From Hippophae tibetana (lineage: Eukaryota; Streptophyta; Magnoliopsida; Rosales; Elaeagnaceae): 64,000 bases of DNA. Under the pieces are notes generated by a model, which saw only the letters and a list, made by a program, of their open reading frames with translations, had not been told where the DNA came from and made no database searches. Below are positions 1 to 11,356 of this stretch, one piece after another (position 1 is the first letter of the stretch; every line of letters starts with the position of its first letter). Location of the stretch: assembly GCA_037013495.1 (NCBI GenBank), contig JAZDXN010000029.1, forward strand, positions 632,501 through 696,500. Reading direction: 5' to 3'. The translations under genes were made by a program, and so were the position numbers.

Positions 1-3000
1 ATGTTTTTTTGTTAATGTGAATAATATCTCCCTTCTTTTTTTCTTTTCTTATTTGTTTGGAAGAACAACAGCAACAAATCCACAAAATTCCAATCTTAAG
101 ACTCCAAAAAGGAATATCGCTCCCTTTGATAAGTCAAATTCCAGCATTTAATCTAAAATAATTGAACACAAAACCAAAAGCATTATGAAATAAACTTTTA
201 TTAATGATATCAATTCTGCACCTTTACAAGGCCACATTTTATTTTACAAGCAAAAGAACCCTAGACAAAATTTATCTTAAATAACGAAACCCTAGATTTA
301 ATTCAAACGTAGCGTGCCTATTTAGTTGTGAATTGTGCGTAATCCATCCGTAATGAATAAAAAACTATTAAGACTTATGGTAAATAAGACATATAAAATT
401 CCACTATTTCCTAAAAATTAAATTGTTAACCATATAAGGCTCATAATTAAGTAAAACAAAAAATATTGCACCTAACATTAATCATTGAATTTGATTTTCC
501 AATTCCCTCCCTTGTGTAAGATCATGATAATATTTGTAGGATAATGAAAATATTTACAATATTGGTAAACATTCTCTTGGTCGTCACCTATATCTCATTT
601 ACTTCTCTATTGAATAAAAATGAAAGTAAGCAAAACGGAAAATGTGAGACAAAAACTTTAAACCCTCGGTAAGTGATGTATAAGATGGGTTTTAGGTACG
701 CAATATGAGGTTTTGAAGTGAGGCCATATTGGATTGTGAGAATCGATACGAGCTTCGATATGATATGTTATAATAGTCGTTTCGATACACGAGTCAAAAG
801 TTATCTCCGTTTAAAATTGCAACATCGATTTATCAAATATTATTTTGTTAATATGAATAGTAGCCCCCTTCTTTTTCTCTTCTCTTATTTTTTTTGCTGA
901 AAAATGATTGATTGAACACGGAAATAAAGAACCAGAAGGAGATATGAAGATTTTAAATAGTACTACAACATGAAATCTAAAGACGAAAACAACAGCAACA
1001 AGTCCATAAAACACCAATCTTAAGTAGCAAAAGAGGATTATCACTCGCATTGATAAGTCGAAATCAAGCATTCATTATAGAACAATTGAAGAAAAAACAA
1101 AAAGCTTTATGAAATAAACTTTTATTAATGATATCAGTTCTCCCTTCATTACAAGGTCACTTTTCTTTTATAAGCAAAAAAACCCTAAGCAAAATTTATC
1201 TTAAAGAAGGAACCCTAGACGTAATTCAAATGTCGTGTGCCTATTTAGTGGTGAATTTAGCCTAATACATCCATAAATTATAAAAGACTATTAAGACTTA
1301 TGATAAATAAGACATATAAAATTCCACTATTCTCTAAAAATTAAATTGCTAACCATAGTTCATAATTTTGTAAAACAAAACTATTGTTCCCAAAATTAAT
1401 CATTGATTTCATATTCCAAATCCCTCCCTTGTGTAAAATCATGAGATTATTTGTTTGATCTTCAGAATATTTAAAGAATTTTGATAATCTTTAGAATATT
1501 TGTAAAAATACTCTTAGTCGACAGCTATATCTCCTTCACATCTTTATTGAATAAAACCGAAAGTAAGCAAAAGCAAAAAGGTGAGAAAAAAACTTAAAAC
1601 CCTTGGTAAGTGATATAAATAATGGAATAAGTGTACAAGGACACGTTTTCAAAGCAAGGACAGCTCACATTGTGGGGATCGATACGAGCTTCAATCTCAT
1701 ATATTATTATAGTCGTTTAGATACTCGTGAACAAAATTATTGGTGTTTAAAGTTGCAACTCCGATTTATCAAATATTTTTTTGTTAATGTGAATAGTAGC
1801 CCCCCCTTTGTTCTCTTATTTTTAATGTAGAACAAAGATTGATTGACCAAAGAAGTAAAGAATCAGAAGAAGATACAAAGATTTTATAGATAACTACAAA
1901 ATGAAATCTTAAGAAGAAAACAACAGGAACAAGTCCATAAAATCCCAATCCTAAGACTCCAAAAAGGATGATCACTCCCTTTGATAAGTCGAATTCAAGC
2001 ATTCAATCTAAAACTATAAAAGGAAAAACAAAAAGCATTATAAAATAAATTTTTATTAATGATATCAGTTCTACCTACCTTACACGGCCGATTTTTCTTT
2101 TATAAGAAAAATAACCCTAAACAATATTTTGCTTAAAGATGGAAACCCTATATGGTAATTCAAACATAGTGTGCCTACTTAGTTGTGAATTGTGCGTAAT
2201 CCATCCGTAAAGAATAAAAGACTATTAACACTTATGACAAATAAGACTTATAAAATTCCACTATTCCCTAAAAATTAAATTGTTAACCATAAAAGGCTCA
2301 TAATTAAGTAAAACAAAAAATATTGCATCCAAAATTAATCATTGAATTTGATTTTCCAAATCCCTCCCTTGTGTAAGATCATGAGAATATTTTTAGGATA
2401 ATGAAAATCTTTACAATATTGGTAAACATTATCTTGGTTGGTACCTATATCTCCTTTACATCTCAATTGAATAAAACTGAAAGTAAGCAAAACTGAAAAG
2501 GTAAGAAAAAAACTTTAAACCCTCAATAGGTGATGTATAAGATGGGTTTTATGTACGCAGAATGAGGTTTAGAAGTGATGCCATATTGGATTGTGATAAT
2601 CGATACGAGCTTCGATCTAATATATTATCATAGTCGTTTCGATACCCGAGTCAAAAGTTATCTCCGTTTAAAGTTGCAACTTCGATTTATCAAATATGTT
2701 TTTGTTAATGTGAATAGTAGCCCCCTTCTTTTTTTCTTCTCTTATTTTTTTAGGAACAAAGATTGATTGAACATGGAAATAAATAACCAGAAGAAGATAC
2801 AAAGATTTCAAAGAGAACTAAAAAATGAAATCTAAAGATGAAAACAACGACAAGTCCATAAAACCCCAACCTTTCGATGTAAAAAAGCAAAATTAAGCCC
2901 TTGATAAGTCAAATTCAAGCATTCAATCTAAAACAATTGAAGGCAAAATAAAACGCATTATAAAATAAATTTTTATTAATGATATAAGTTCTTCCTACAT

Positions 3001-3035
3001 TACAAGGCCGATTTTTCTTTTATAAGCAAAACAAT
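1..3035 (-). repeat. Tandem array, ~925 bp unit, derived from group B chromovirus LTR and leader
   Basis: Four successive copies share the anchor TGATAAGTC(A/G)AATTC at 127, 1051 (slightly variant), 1982 and 2902, giving periods of 924, 931 and 920 bp. The first copy is cut by the window edge; the last is cut at 3035 by an Athila LTR. Part of each unit (for example 1860-2450) resembles the group B LTR read on the minus strand at 5184-5769. The rest (for example 2470-2860) resembles the leader downstream of that element's primer site (about 4480-4930). The array therefore looks like LTR plus 5' leader DNA of a retrotransposon amplified into a satellite. Short open frames of 60-86 codons recur in each unit (718, 1603, 2575) but differ in length and have no recognisable domain, so I do not call them genes. 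The tandem structure is seen directly; the retrotransposon origin is inferred from similarity within the window. Confidence 0.75.
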
Positions 3036-3930
3036 TGATAACTATATTTTATATAGTTATTTTCATATATTTTATCAATTATAATTGCTATGTTCTTGAC
3101 ATTTTTCGTTAATTTTAGTTAAATAAATTAATATTTACATTTTATGTGTTAAGGAATATATTTTTAACAAAATTAAATAATTTGAATCAAAACCGTACTT
3201 AATTGTGAATTTATTTTCACAAATATATATTTCAAATAAAAGAGTTCTTAATTGCAATTTATAAAAGTATAAAATATAATTTATATTAAAATCAGGCTTA
3301 ATTTTAATTATTAAAAGTTTAAAATTTAATTTAAATTAGAAAAGGGCTTAACTGTAATTAAAGAAAGTTTAAAATGTAATTTGAATTAAATTTGTGGGTC
3401 AAAATGCAATTAATTAAAGTTGAATTTTTGCGCAGGAGAGAAGAAGTCCACGCGCGCAATGTGGACCATCAGATCAGAAAAGAAACGGCTAGGATGCGCG
3501 CGTGTCCTTCAAACCCGACCAAAACGAATGGGTGCAGGTTTCTCGTTCACACTGCTCAGTGCACCTAGTGGGGCCCACCTGCCACGCAAGCCGGCATGCA
3601 AGGTGGGTCCCACGTGTCTGTTACGTGGCTACCAAAAGATGTGCTCCCGTGTGACGCGGTCAACATAATCTTTATGTGCTTATCCATCCAAGCAATGATA
3701 CAATGCCACGTGTGTCCAAAATTTCTGCAACGAATGAAAAGCATACACGTGGCACGTGTTGGGTAAACCAAAAGCACGGAATCGGTGCACGTTTCCAGGT
3801 GTGCCGTTGTTTGCCACTTGTCTCGCACGCCTTGATTTCGTGCGGGGACCTCACGTGCAATCGTTTCCCTCAACCAATGAAATGTTATACGTGTTCGTAT
3901 TAATCCTTGCAGCGAATCAGTTCTCTTATC
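3036..3930 (+). mobile_element. Athila-type LTR fragment (Ty3/gypsy)
   Basis: The fragment starts TGATAACTATATTTTATATA, matching the outer end of the solo LTR at 44565 (minus strand) and, more loosely, the LTR at 54038. An AT-rich first third is followed by a GC-rich stretch (3420-3890) unlike its surroundings. It shares the segment TGAATTTTTGCGCAGGAG with the solo LTR. It abuts the ~925 bp array on the left and a chromovirus pol piece on the right. It is incomplete (about 0.9 kb against 1.3 kb for the solo copy) and old. Confidence 0.7.
3607..3860 (+). promoter_or_regulatory. Cluster of CACGTG (G-box / ABRE-like) motifs in Athila LTR
   Basis: The hexamer CACGTG occurs at 3611, 3707, 3746, 3753 and 3852, five times in about 250 bp, with further ACGTG cores at 3622 and 3890. 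CACGTG is the plant G-box bound by bZIP and bHLH factors. The related solo LTR has it at 44123 and 44137. The motifs are seen; a role in LTR transcription is inference. Confidence 0.5.
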
Positions 3931-4101
3931 TTAGGGATTGAACATCAAATTGATTTTGTACCTGGTGTTACCATATCAAACCAACCAGCCTATAGATGTA
4001 ATCCTAAGGAGTTGAAGGAACTATAAAAACAGGTTAGTGAGTTGGTGGAAAAGAGGTACATGAGAGAAAGCATGAGTCCATACGTTGTTCCAATAATTTT
4101 G
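3931..4101 (+). pseudogene. Chromovirus pol fragment (start of reverse transcriptase)
   Basis: Translation gives the linker and N-terminal reverse transcriptase signature of plant Ty3/gypsy chromoviruses (GIEHQIDFVPG, then a MRESMSP-type motif). It is flanked by the Athila LTR fragment on the left and a group B LTR on the minus strand on the right. It is a broken fossil piece; the rest of the pol gene is not adjacent. Confidence 0.65.
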
Positions 4102-5769
4102 TGATGCAGACCCTCTTGGAAAACAACCGGAGGAACCCACAAACTCAAAAGAATATGAAAGATTGATTTGCTAAGAATGTGTTGAAGATGATCATATTAG
4201 AACCCTAAGGCAACCAAATCCTTAAAACCTCAATCTTGAGATGCCATAAAGGATGATCACTCCTTTTGATATGTCAAATTCAAGCATTCAATAAAGAACA
4301 CAAGAAGGCAAACCAAAAAGCTTTCTAAAATAAAAATTCATTAATGATTTCAGTTCTTCCCATGGAAATTCCTAATGGATTACCTCATTTCTTGTTGGAA
4401 ATATTTTAAGATCTTTCTTTTCTTTTCCTTTAAAGATCTCTTTCTCTTTTTGTTTTTTGTTTTTTATTGCAACTTTTTTTACTGCTATTGTGAATAGAAT
4501 AGACCTAAAACAAAATTCACAACCCTAATGAACAAACCTAAAAAATTGCAAAAATAAAAAGGTGTAATAAAACATTAAACCCTTTATACGTGTTGTAAAT
4601 GATGGAATTTGGGCTTGAAAATTGTGCGAACAGAGGCATAGCTCAATTTTATTCTAAGAATCAAAACGTTCTTCGATTGATATATTATAATTGTCATTTT
4701 GTTATCAAATTCCAAAGTTAGTGTCATTTAAATATGCAATGCCAATTTATCAAAACAATTTGAAATTGTGAACTACAATAACCTCTTTTTATTTTTCCTT
4801 TTTTGAAGAAAAAAGATGGACTGAACACAAAAATAAAGAACAAGAAAAGGATAGGAAGAATTCAAAAGAATTACAAAACAAAAACCAAAGACAAAAAAAA
4901 TAACAACAAAATTGAAAGAAAATGCATAAACTAAAACATGTTTAGTAACCCTACGTGGATAATTCATAATAACAAGAATATAAAAAATCAAAATCCCAAA
5001 AAAAGAATATTTTTGTTTTATAAAGATAAGGAAAGAAAAGAATCAAATTTGGAATCAAGGTAGATTCTTTTTTTTCTTCTAAAAATCACAAAAACCAAGG
5101 ATCATTTGTTTTAATCGAGAACTCAAACAAAGATAGATGAGTATAGATAACTTGTTTCCAACAACCAAACCTTTGATAACAAATGAAGCGGACCCTCTAG
5201 GCAAAGAATCCTAGGAACTCAAGAACTAAAAGGAATAGGAACAATTGTTTTTTTAGGAACGTGTTGAAGATGATTAGATTAGAACCCTAAGGAAACAAAG
5301 TCCTCAAAACCCTATCTTGAGACGACACAAAATATGATCACTCCCTTTGATAAGTCGAATTCAAGCATTCAATCAAGAAGACAAGAAGACAAAGTAAAAC
5401 GCTTTCTAAACAATATTTTATAAATGATATATAGTCTACCAATTAAATCCAAAAATAAAACCCTATACAAAATGGACTTTGTTTATTGGTGGATTGGGCC
5501 TAATCTAACCATAAGAAAATAAAAGACTAAAAAAACTTATGATATATAAAACATAAAATGCCCACAATTAATTCTAACAAAAATTTCCTCCTAAATTAAT
5601 CCTTGCATTCCACTTGTTCTTCCAAATCTATCCCTTGCATAGGATCTTGAGAAAAAATTTAGGATCTCGAGGATCTTGAGAATATTTGTAAACATCAACT
5701 TGGTTAGCACCTCTATCTCAATTTCAATTCCTTGCAAAGGATCTTAAGAATATTTGTGAACATCAACTT
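4102..5769 (-). mobile_element. Group B chromovirus remnant: LTR end, leader, 5' LTR
   Basis: Read on the minus strand: a 5' LTR (5769 to 5184), a primer site (5183-5164), a purine-rich leader (about 5160 to 4480) and a second partial group B LTR whose 3' terminus is at 4102 (plus-strand TGATGC). The LTR sequences match those at 6911-7559 and 17126-17868. No coding region is left. This short LTR-leader-LTR arrangement is the same material from which the 1-3035 array is built, so it may be its closest single-copy relative. Strongly degraded and old. Confidence 0.65.
5164..5183 (-). other. Decayed tRNA-iMet primer binding site
   Basis: The minus strand next to the LTR terminus reads TTGTTATCAAAGGTTTGGTT, a weathered version of the primer site TGGTATCAGAGCCTTGG seen at 7562. 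It identifies this LTR as the 5' LTR of a minus-strand element. Confidence 0.55.
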
Positions 5770-6910
5770 TGATAAGAATTATGAAGCCATACAAATCTCA
5801 AGTGGATTAATCACAAGGTCTAGGAGGGCACAACTGAAGGAGGCTTTAAATGGGCCCATTAAAGAGGTCAATCCTAACCCAGGCAAGCTAAAATTGGAGT
5901 GCAAGGATTGAGAAAATCCTAGCATGTAAATTAGGAAAAATTTGGTCTAGTGTTGGCCGCAACACAAATATTTTTACTATTTTTATTTTTCAACCCTTGG
6001 ATGAAATCAAGGGTTGTGATGTAATATTTTCTTGGGTTTCCTTGTATACTATAAATACTTAAAAGCAGCTCATATGAGAGATCATTCATGCTCTTTGTTC
6101 ATCTTCAAGAAACTTATCAAGGAATTGGCAACCTTTGTGGTGTTTTTAACATCCAAAATTTTGTGGTGAGTAATATCCATACTTGTTAGGGTGTTTTTAT
6201 TGAAAACATATCAAAGAAACAACACCTCCTTGTGGCATCCTTCCCCTCAAATTAATGGTGGGTAATATCCATTGATTTGTTGAGAAACCCTTTTCTATAT
6301 AATCTAAAAATTAGCCCGGTCATACCCTTTTGGTTTCTTATCATTTGATATTAGAGGTTTAGGTGCTAATTTTTGGATTCCTATCCTTTATTTTCGTTTT
6401 TTGATACATACAAAGAAGAAAATAATATATCTCTAGGCTGTGATCTTGCTGAAATTTGAGTTTCCAAGTCCTAAAAATATTGTTCTTTTTTGTTTCCACG
6501 ATTTGTTTTTCATTTTCCTAGTAATTATTTGGTATTTCTTTGGTAGTTCCTGCAAAAATTTTGATTTCCCCTTTGTGTCATAATTTATGTGCTATTTTAT
6601 GTATCGTAAAATTCCTCAAACTCATATTAAAGGTGTTCTATTGATTTACTCTTGAGTTATTATCATATTTGTTAAAAAAAGGAGTGTCCAAAATTTATTT
6701 AGAAAAAAAAGAAAGACAAAGAAAAGAGGCCAAATTACATATACTAATTTCTAGTGAGTGTTTGAACTCATAGTTCCAAGAAATTTACCCTATTAATATA
6801 AATTTTCAACTGTGTGTTGAGTTCTTTGAGGAAATTTTTGTTTTTCCAATTTTGGTGATCTTTTTATTTCCCATTGTGCTCAAATATTCTAGCCTAGATC
6901 CTAAACACTT
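5770..6910 (+). mobile_element. Group A chromovirus remnant: 5' LTR and leader
   Basis: A 574 bp LTR runs from TGATAAGAATT (5770) to TATCA (6343), followed by a decayed primer site (TGATATTAGAGG from about 6346) and a leader to 6910. It matches the group A LTR and leader at 10420-12060 in order. A TATA-like TATAAATA lies at 6050-6057. The leader stops where a group B LTR starts (6911), so a group B element probably inserted into this older one. No coding part is left. Confidence 0.7.
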
Positions 6911-7559
6911 TGTAATGGGAATTGAGGTCCTGGCATAGTCGATGTTCACAAGATCATACACAATTGATATATTTGCAATATCAAATTGGATGCAAGGAAT
7001 AAATTAGGAAGTAATTTATTGTTTTAGTTAATTATGGACCTTTTATGTTTAGTAATTTTTATTTTATTTAATTGTGGGCTTTTAATTTTAATTCTTAGTC
7101 TTTTATTTAATTGTGCGCCTTTTATGTTTAGCAATTTTTATTTTAGTTAATTGTGTGCTTTTTTAAGTCTTTTAGTATTTTATTTTTAAAAAATTGGATT
7201 AGGCCCAATCCATAACTAAATAGGCTCATTAGGCCCATTTCATCTAGGGTTTTCTTTTAGGGTTTCTTACTTATAAAAAATAAGAGCTATGTAATTGGAG
7301 GAAGAATGAATATTCATTAATGAAAAGAAAATTTCAGAAAACTTCTTGCTTTGCCTTCTTGTGTTCTTGATTGAATACTTGAATCTAATTTATCAAAGGG
7401 AATGATCATCCTTTGTGGCGTCTCAAGTCTTGGGTTTTAAGGACTTTGTTTCCATAGGTTTATAATCTAATCATCTTCAACACATTCTTAGCAAATCAAT
7501 CGTGTATATTCCTTTAAATTCATTGCCTCCTAGGTTGTTCACCTAAATGGTATGCATCA
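6911..7559 (+). repeat. Group B LTR (5' LTR, 649 bp)
   Basis: It begins TGTAATGGGA, directly after a group A leader, and ends TATGCATCA, two bases before a tRNA-iMet primer site. TG...CA ends are usual for LTRs. A TATA-like TATAAAAAAT lies at 7272-7281. Minus-strand copies lie at 4102-4430, 5184-5769 and 17126-17868. Confidence 0.75.
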
Positions 7560-7561
7560 TT

Positions 7562-7579
7562 TGGTATCAGAGCCTTGGT
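7562..7579 (+). other. Primer binding site, tRNA-iMet
   Basis: TGGTATCAGAGCCTTGGT follows the LTR end by two bases. This matches the plant initiator-methionine tRNA primer site used by many copia and gypsy elements. Confidence 0.85.
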
Positions 7580-7919
7580 TGCTGAAAACATATTATCTAT
7601 CTTCATCTATCTTGTTTTTGAGTTCTAGATTTCAAAAAAATAATTCGTCCTTTGATTGTTTTCTACGTTCTTAATTTTTTCTGCGTTCTTGAGTCACAAA
7701 TCACTAAAAAAAAGATAAATTTCATCCTTCGGAGTTTTCTATTTTTTTTTCATTTTTTTTGCCGTTGTTTTCATATTTTGATTTTGTTTCATAGTTTTCT
7801 TTAAATTCTTCATATCTTTTTCTTGTTCTTTAGTTCTGTATGGTGAGGTGGGAATCGATAATATAAATGAAGAAGAAGTGATGCCACCTCTAGAGGAATC
7901 TAGTGAAGAGGAGATAGGA

Positions 7920-8400
7920 TTCATGGAAGGGGAAGCACTTGTAATAAGGTCATCTTTGATTATTCAAGTGAAGAAGGATGACATTGAAAAACAAAGAGAT
8001 AACATCTTTCACACAACCTGTCATGGGAACAATAAGGTATGTAGTGTTAATAGATGAAGGAAGTTGCACCAACGTGGCTCATACTACTTTAGTTGAGAAA
8101 TTAGGGGTTCCTATATTCAAGCACCCTAAGCCATACAAGTTGAAATGGTTAAATGATAGTGGTGAAGTCAAGGTTGATAGACAAGTATTAGTGAGCTTAT
8201 CCATTTGAAAGTACAAAGATTAGGTGATGTGTGTTGTGGTACCCATGCAAACGGGGCACATCTTGCTAGGTAGGCCTTGGCAATATGATAGGAGGGTTAC
8301 ACATGATAGATATAGAAATAAGTATTCATTTGTGAATAATGGTAGAAACATCACACTTGTCCCCTTTTCACCCAAGCAAGTCTTTTAAGATCAAATTAAG
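7920..8400 (+). pseudogene. Chromovirus protease-region fossil
   Basis: Motifs EALVIRSSL, NKVCSV, SCTNVAHTTLVEKLG, GHILLGRPWQYDRRVTH and GRNITL match the aspartic-protease segment and what follows it in plant chromoviruses. The same segment recurs at 12470-12605 (+), 15780-15970 (-) and 20830-21145 (-). Broken. Confidence 0.65.
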
Positions 8401-8599
8401 ATGATTAAGGGAAAAGAAAAGAGTGAAAATGAAATAAAAGGAAGAGTGAAAATGAAAAAACAAATATAGAAGAGTGAAACTATAAAAAAGAATGAGAGTA
8501 AAAAAGAGTGAAAGAAAAAAGAAGAGTAAAGAAAAAGTGTGGGCTTTTATGCTAAGGTAAGTGAGGTCGAGAGGACTTTCTATTCAAAATATCCCATAC

Positions 8600-9450
8600 T
8601 TGTGCAAGCATTTGAAGACGTGTTCCTTGAAGAGATTTTGGATAGGGTGCCACCAATAAGGGGGATCAAGCCTCAAATTGACTTCATATCGAGAGTTTCT
8701 CTTCCAAACTGACCCGCCTATAGGATCAACCCCGAAGACACTAAGGAGATTCAAATGTAGTTTGAAGAGTACTTGACCAAAGGTCAAGGAAGGGAGAACC
8801 TAAGTCCATGTGCCATTCCCAGGTTGCTCATGCCCAAGAAGGATGGATCAAGTAGGATGTGTGTTGATTGCCTAGCCATCAATAACATTATGGTAAAATA
8901 TCGACATCCTATCCCTAGAATAGATGACATGTTAGATGGGTTGCATGGTTCTTGCATTTTAAAAAAAACTTATTTGAGAAGTGAATATCATCAAATAATG
9001 ATTAAAGTGGGTGATGAATGGAAAACCGCTTTTAAAACTAAGCATAGATTGTATGAGTGGTTAGTCATGCCCTTTCATCTAACAAATGCACCTAGAACTT
9101 TTATGAGGCTTATGAATCATGTTCTGCATGCATTTATTGAAAAATTTGTGGTTTTCTATTTTGATGATATTCTCATTTATAGTAAAAATATTAAAGAGCA
9201 TATCATACATTTTAGGTATGTGCCTGAAATTTTGAGAAAAGAAAAATTCTATACAAACCTAAAAAAATGTTGTTTTTGCATGGACAAGTTGGTTTTTCTT
9301 GGTTTCGTTGTTAGTTCTAAAGGAATAGAAGTGAATTACGAAAAGGTTAAGGCTATTTGAGAATGGCCTACACCTAAATCTATCATTGAGGTTAGAAGCC
9401 TCCACGGCTTGGCTAGTTTTTATCAAAGGTTTGCCAAATATTTTAGTACA
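8600..9450 (+). pseudogene. Chromovirus reverse transcriptase fossil
   Basis: It shows the PPIRGI-like lead-in, the CVDCLAINN motif, LMNHVLHAF, the palm motif [12 protein letters not shown] and [13 protein letters not shown], all standard for Ty3/gypsy reverse transcriptase, in order. The longest open stretch is 8773-9360 (195 codons). Upstream is the Lys/Glu-rich spacer, downstream RNase H. Broken. Confidence 0.85.
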
Positions 9451-9479
9451 CTAGTCGTACCTCTAATAGAGATTATTAA

Positions 9480-10419
9480 AAAGTATATTGCTTTGAAATG
9501 GGGAAAAATCATGAGAGAGCTTTTAAAATGTTAAAGGATAGTTTGTGTTCTGCAACTATTTTATTTTTACCTGATTTTATTAAAGCCTTTAAAGTTGAGT
9601 GTGATGCATCAAAAAATAGATATATGAGCTATTTTGATGCAAGAACGGTGACCTATTGCTAATTTCAATGAGAAACTTCATGGAGTAGCCCTTAATTATC
9701 CAATGAAAGATAAAGAGCTCTATGCCTTGGTTAGGACCCTGGAGACAAGGCAACATTACCTTTGGCCAAGGGAATTCATCATCCACACCAATCACGAATC
9801 TTTAAAACATCTGAGGCACCAAATTAAATTTAATAGAAGGCATACTAGATGGATGGAATTAATGGAGACATTTCCTTATATTGTTGAATATAAGAGAGGT
9901 AAGGAGAATGTTGTAATTTATGCTTTGTCATGGAGGTATGCCTTACTCTCAACTTTAAATGTTAGATTGCTTGGATTTGAATATGTTAATGAAATGTATG
10001 CTAATAATGATGATTTCTCTGTTTTTTACCATGCATGTGAAAAAGCTTATTTTGAATTTTTTATAAATTAGATGGGTAATTATTTGAAGAAAATCAACTA
10101 TGTATTTCCAAATGTTCAATGTGTGAATTGTTGATGAAGGAGACCCATGAGGGAGGATTAATGGGGCATTTTGGAATTTTGAAAACTCTAGATGTTTTAC
10201 GTGAGCATTTTTATTAGTCGATAATGAGGAGAGATGTAGTGAGAATATGTTCTAGATGCATCACTTGTAAGCAAGCCAAATCCAAAGTCCTACCACAAAT
10301 ACAATATACTTCCTTGCCTGTACCTAGCACACCTTGGGTAAATATTTCCATGGAAGTGTTTTTAGGGTTAACTAGGACTAAAAAGGGTAGAGACCCCATT
10401 TTGTTGGTTGTAGATAGGT
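9480..10419 (+). pseudogene. Chromovirus RNase H and integrase N-terminal fossil
   Basis: RNase H motifs include [19 protein letters not shown] and TNHESLKHL. They are followed by the RRYALL / LGFE linker, the GGLMGHFG zinc-finger region and CITCKQAKS of the HHCC domain, then the start of the integrase core (NISMEVFLGLTRTKKGRD, LLVVDR). The integrase is cut off by the group A LTR at 10420. Broken. Confidence 0.8.
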
Positions 10420-11336
10420 TGATGAGAATCATGGAGTCAAACAAATCCCAAGTAGACCAATCACAAGGTTGAGGAGGACACAACTTGAGGAGTCTTTAAA
10501 TGAGCTCATTCAAGAGATCATGCATAACCAAAGGACCCAAAATGGGAGTACAAGGATTGGGATAAGCCTATGATGAAAATTATAGCAAAATTGGCAAAAG
10601 AAAACTAAGGCACATTGATGTGCCATTTGGACTAATTTTGGCCAGCTTTCTTTTCAGCCCTTGGATGAAAAAAAAGGTTAAGATGTAATATTTTATTGGG
10701 ATTCCTTTATTCTCAGTTGATCCAATTTCGCTCCACATTTTACTCCATATTATGCTCCAATTTTTTGCTGTGCTATTTGGACTGATTTTGGGCAGCTTTC
10801 TTTTCAACCCTTGGATGAAATCAAGGGTTAATGAGTAATATTTTCATAGGATTCCTTTGTAGTCAATTGCCCCATTTTTCTCCATGTTTTGGTATGTTTG
10901 CTGCCACCTTTTGTGCTTTTTGGTTGTCTTTATTTTCAACCCTTGAATGATATCAAGGGTTGTGATGTAGTAGAGTTTAGGGTTTATTTGTATTATATAA
11001 ATACTTAAGAGCAGCTCAACTGTTGGGATTTTACATTTTGAGTGAAATTTGATTTTTCACATCATTTGAGAGCTCATTCATGCTCTTTTTTCCTCTTTAA
11101 GAAACTTATCAAGGGATTGGAAACCTTTGTGGTGTTGTTTAGCATCCAAGAATTTTTGGTGAGTAATATCCATACTTGTTAGGGTGTCATTTATGCTAGA
11201 CTTATCAAGGAAATAACACATCCTTGTGGCATCTTTCCCCTAAGATAAATGGTAAGTAATATCCAATGATTTATGGAAAAACCCTTTGCTATATAATCTA
11301 AAACTTTGCTAGGTCCTAACCCCTTGGCTCATATCA
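10420..11336 (+). repeat. Group A LTR (917 bp) with internal tandem duplication
   Basis: It starts TGATGAGAATCATGG and ends ATATCA before a primer site. A TATA-like TATATAAATA lies at 10994-11003. Within it a segment around CCCTTGGATGAAA(T)CAAGGGTT recurs about three times between 10650 and 10970, so this copy is longer than the 574 bp copy at 5770. The first ~60 bases can be read as the end of a chromovirus pol frame (SGPMTRSRRT in the minus-strand copy at about 13940). Confidence 0.75.
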
Positions 11337-11338
11337 TT

Positions 11339-11356
11339 TGGTACCAGAGCTTTAGG
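11339..11356 (+). other. Primer binding site, tRNA-iMet-like
   Basis: TGGTACCAGAGCTTTAGG starts two bases after the LTR end. It is one base off TGGTATCAGAGC in its first twelve positions. Confidence 0.75.

Larger units (their letters stand above)
6911..10419 (+). mobile_element. Group B Ty3/gypsy chromovirus, 5' part
   Basis: Parts in order: 5' LTR 6911-7559, primer site 7562-7579, leader to about 7840, a protease-like region (about 7920-8400), a Lys/Glu-rich spacer (about 8400-8570), reverse transcriptase (about 8600-9450), RNase H (about 9480-9960), integrase zinc-binding region (about 10120-10290) and the first part of the integrase core, where a group A LTR begins at 10420. Wording such as [12 protein letters not shown] and LLVVDR is typical of plant chromoviruses close to the CRM group. 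Only a little gag-like sequence is seen. It is broken by many changes (more than ten) and has no 3' LTR next to it. Confidence 0.8.

Noticed and set aside
3420-3941. Overlapping open frames on both strands at 3420-3941
   Set aside because: They lie wholly in the GC-rich part of an Athila LTR, where stop codons are rarer by composition; no recognisable protein.
7562-7579. tRNA gene
   Set aside because: Only the 18 b complementary to the tRNA 3' end is present; it is a primer site next to an LTR, with no cloverleaf.
8400-8570. Host gene encoding a lysine-rich protein
   Set aside because: It is the K/E-rich spacer of the chromovirus pol, seen at the same place in the other copies.
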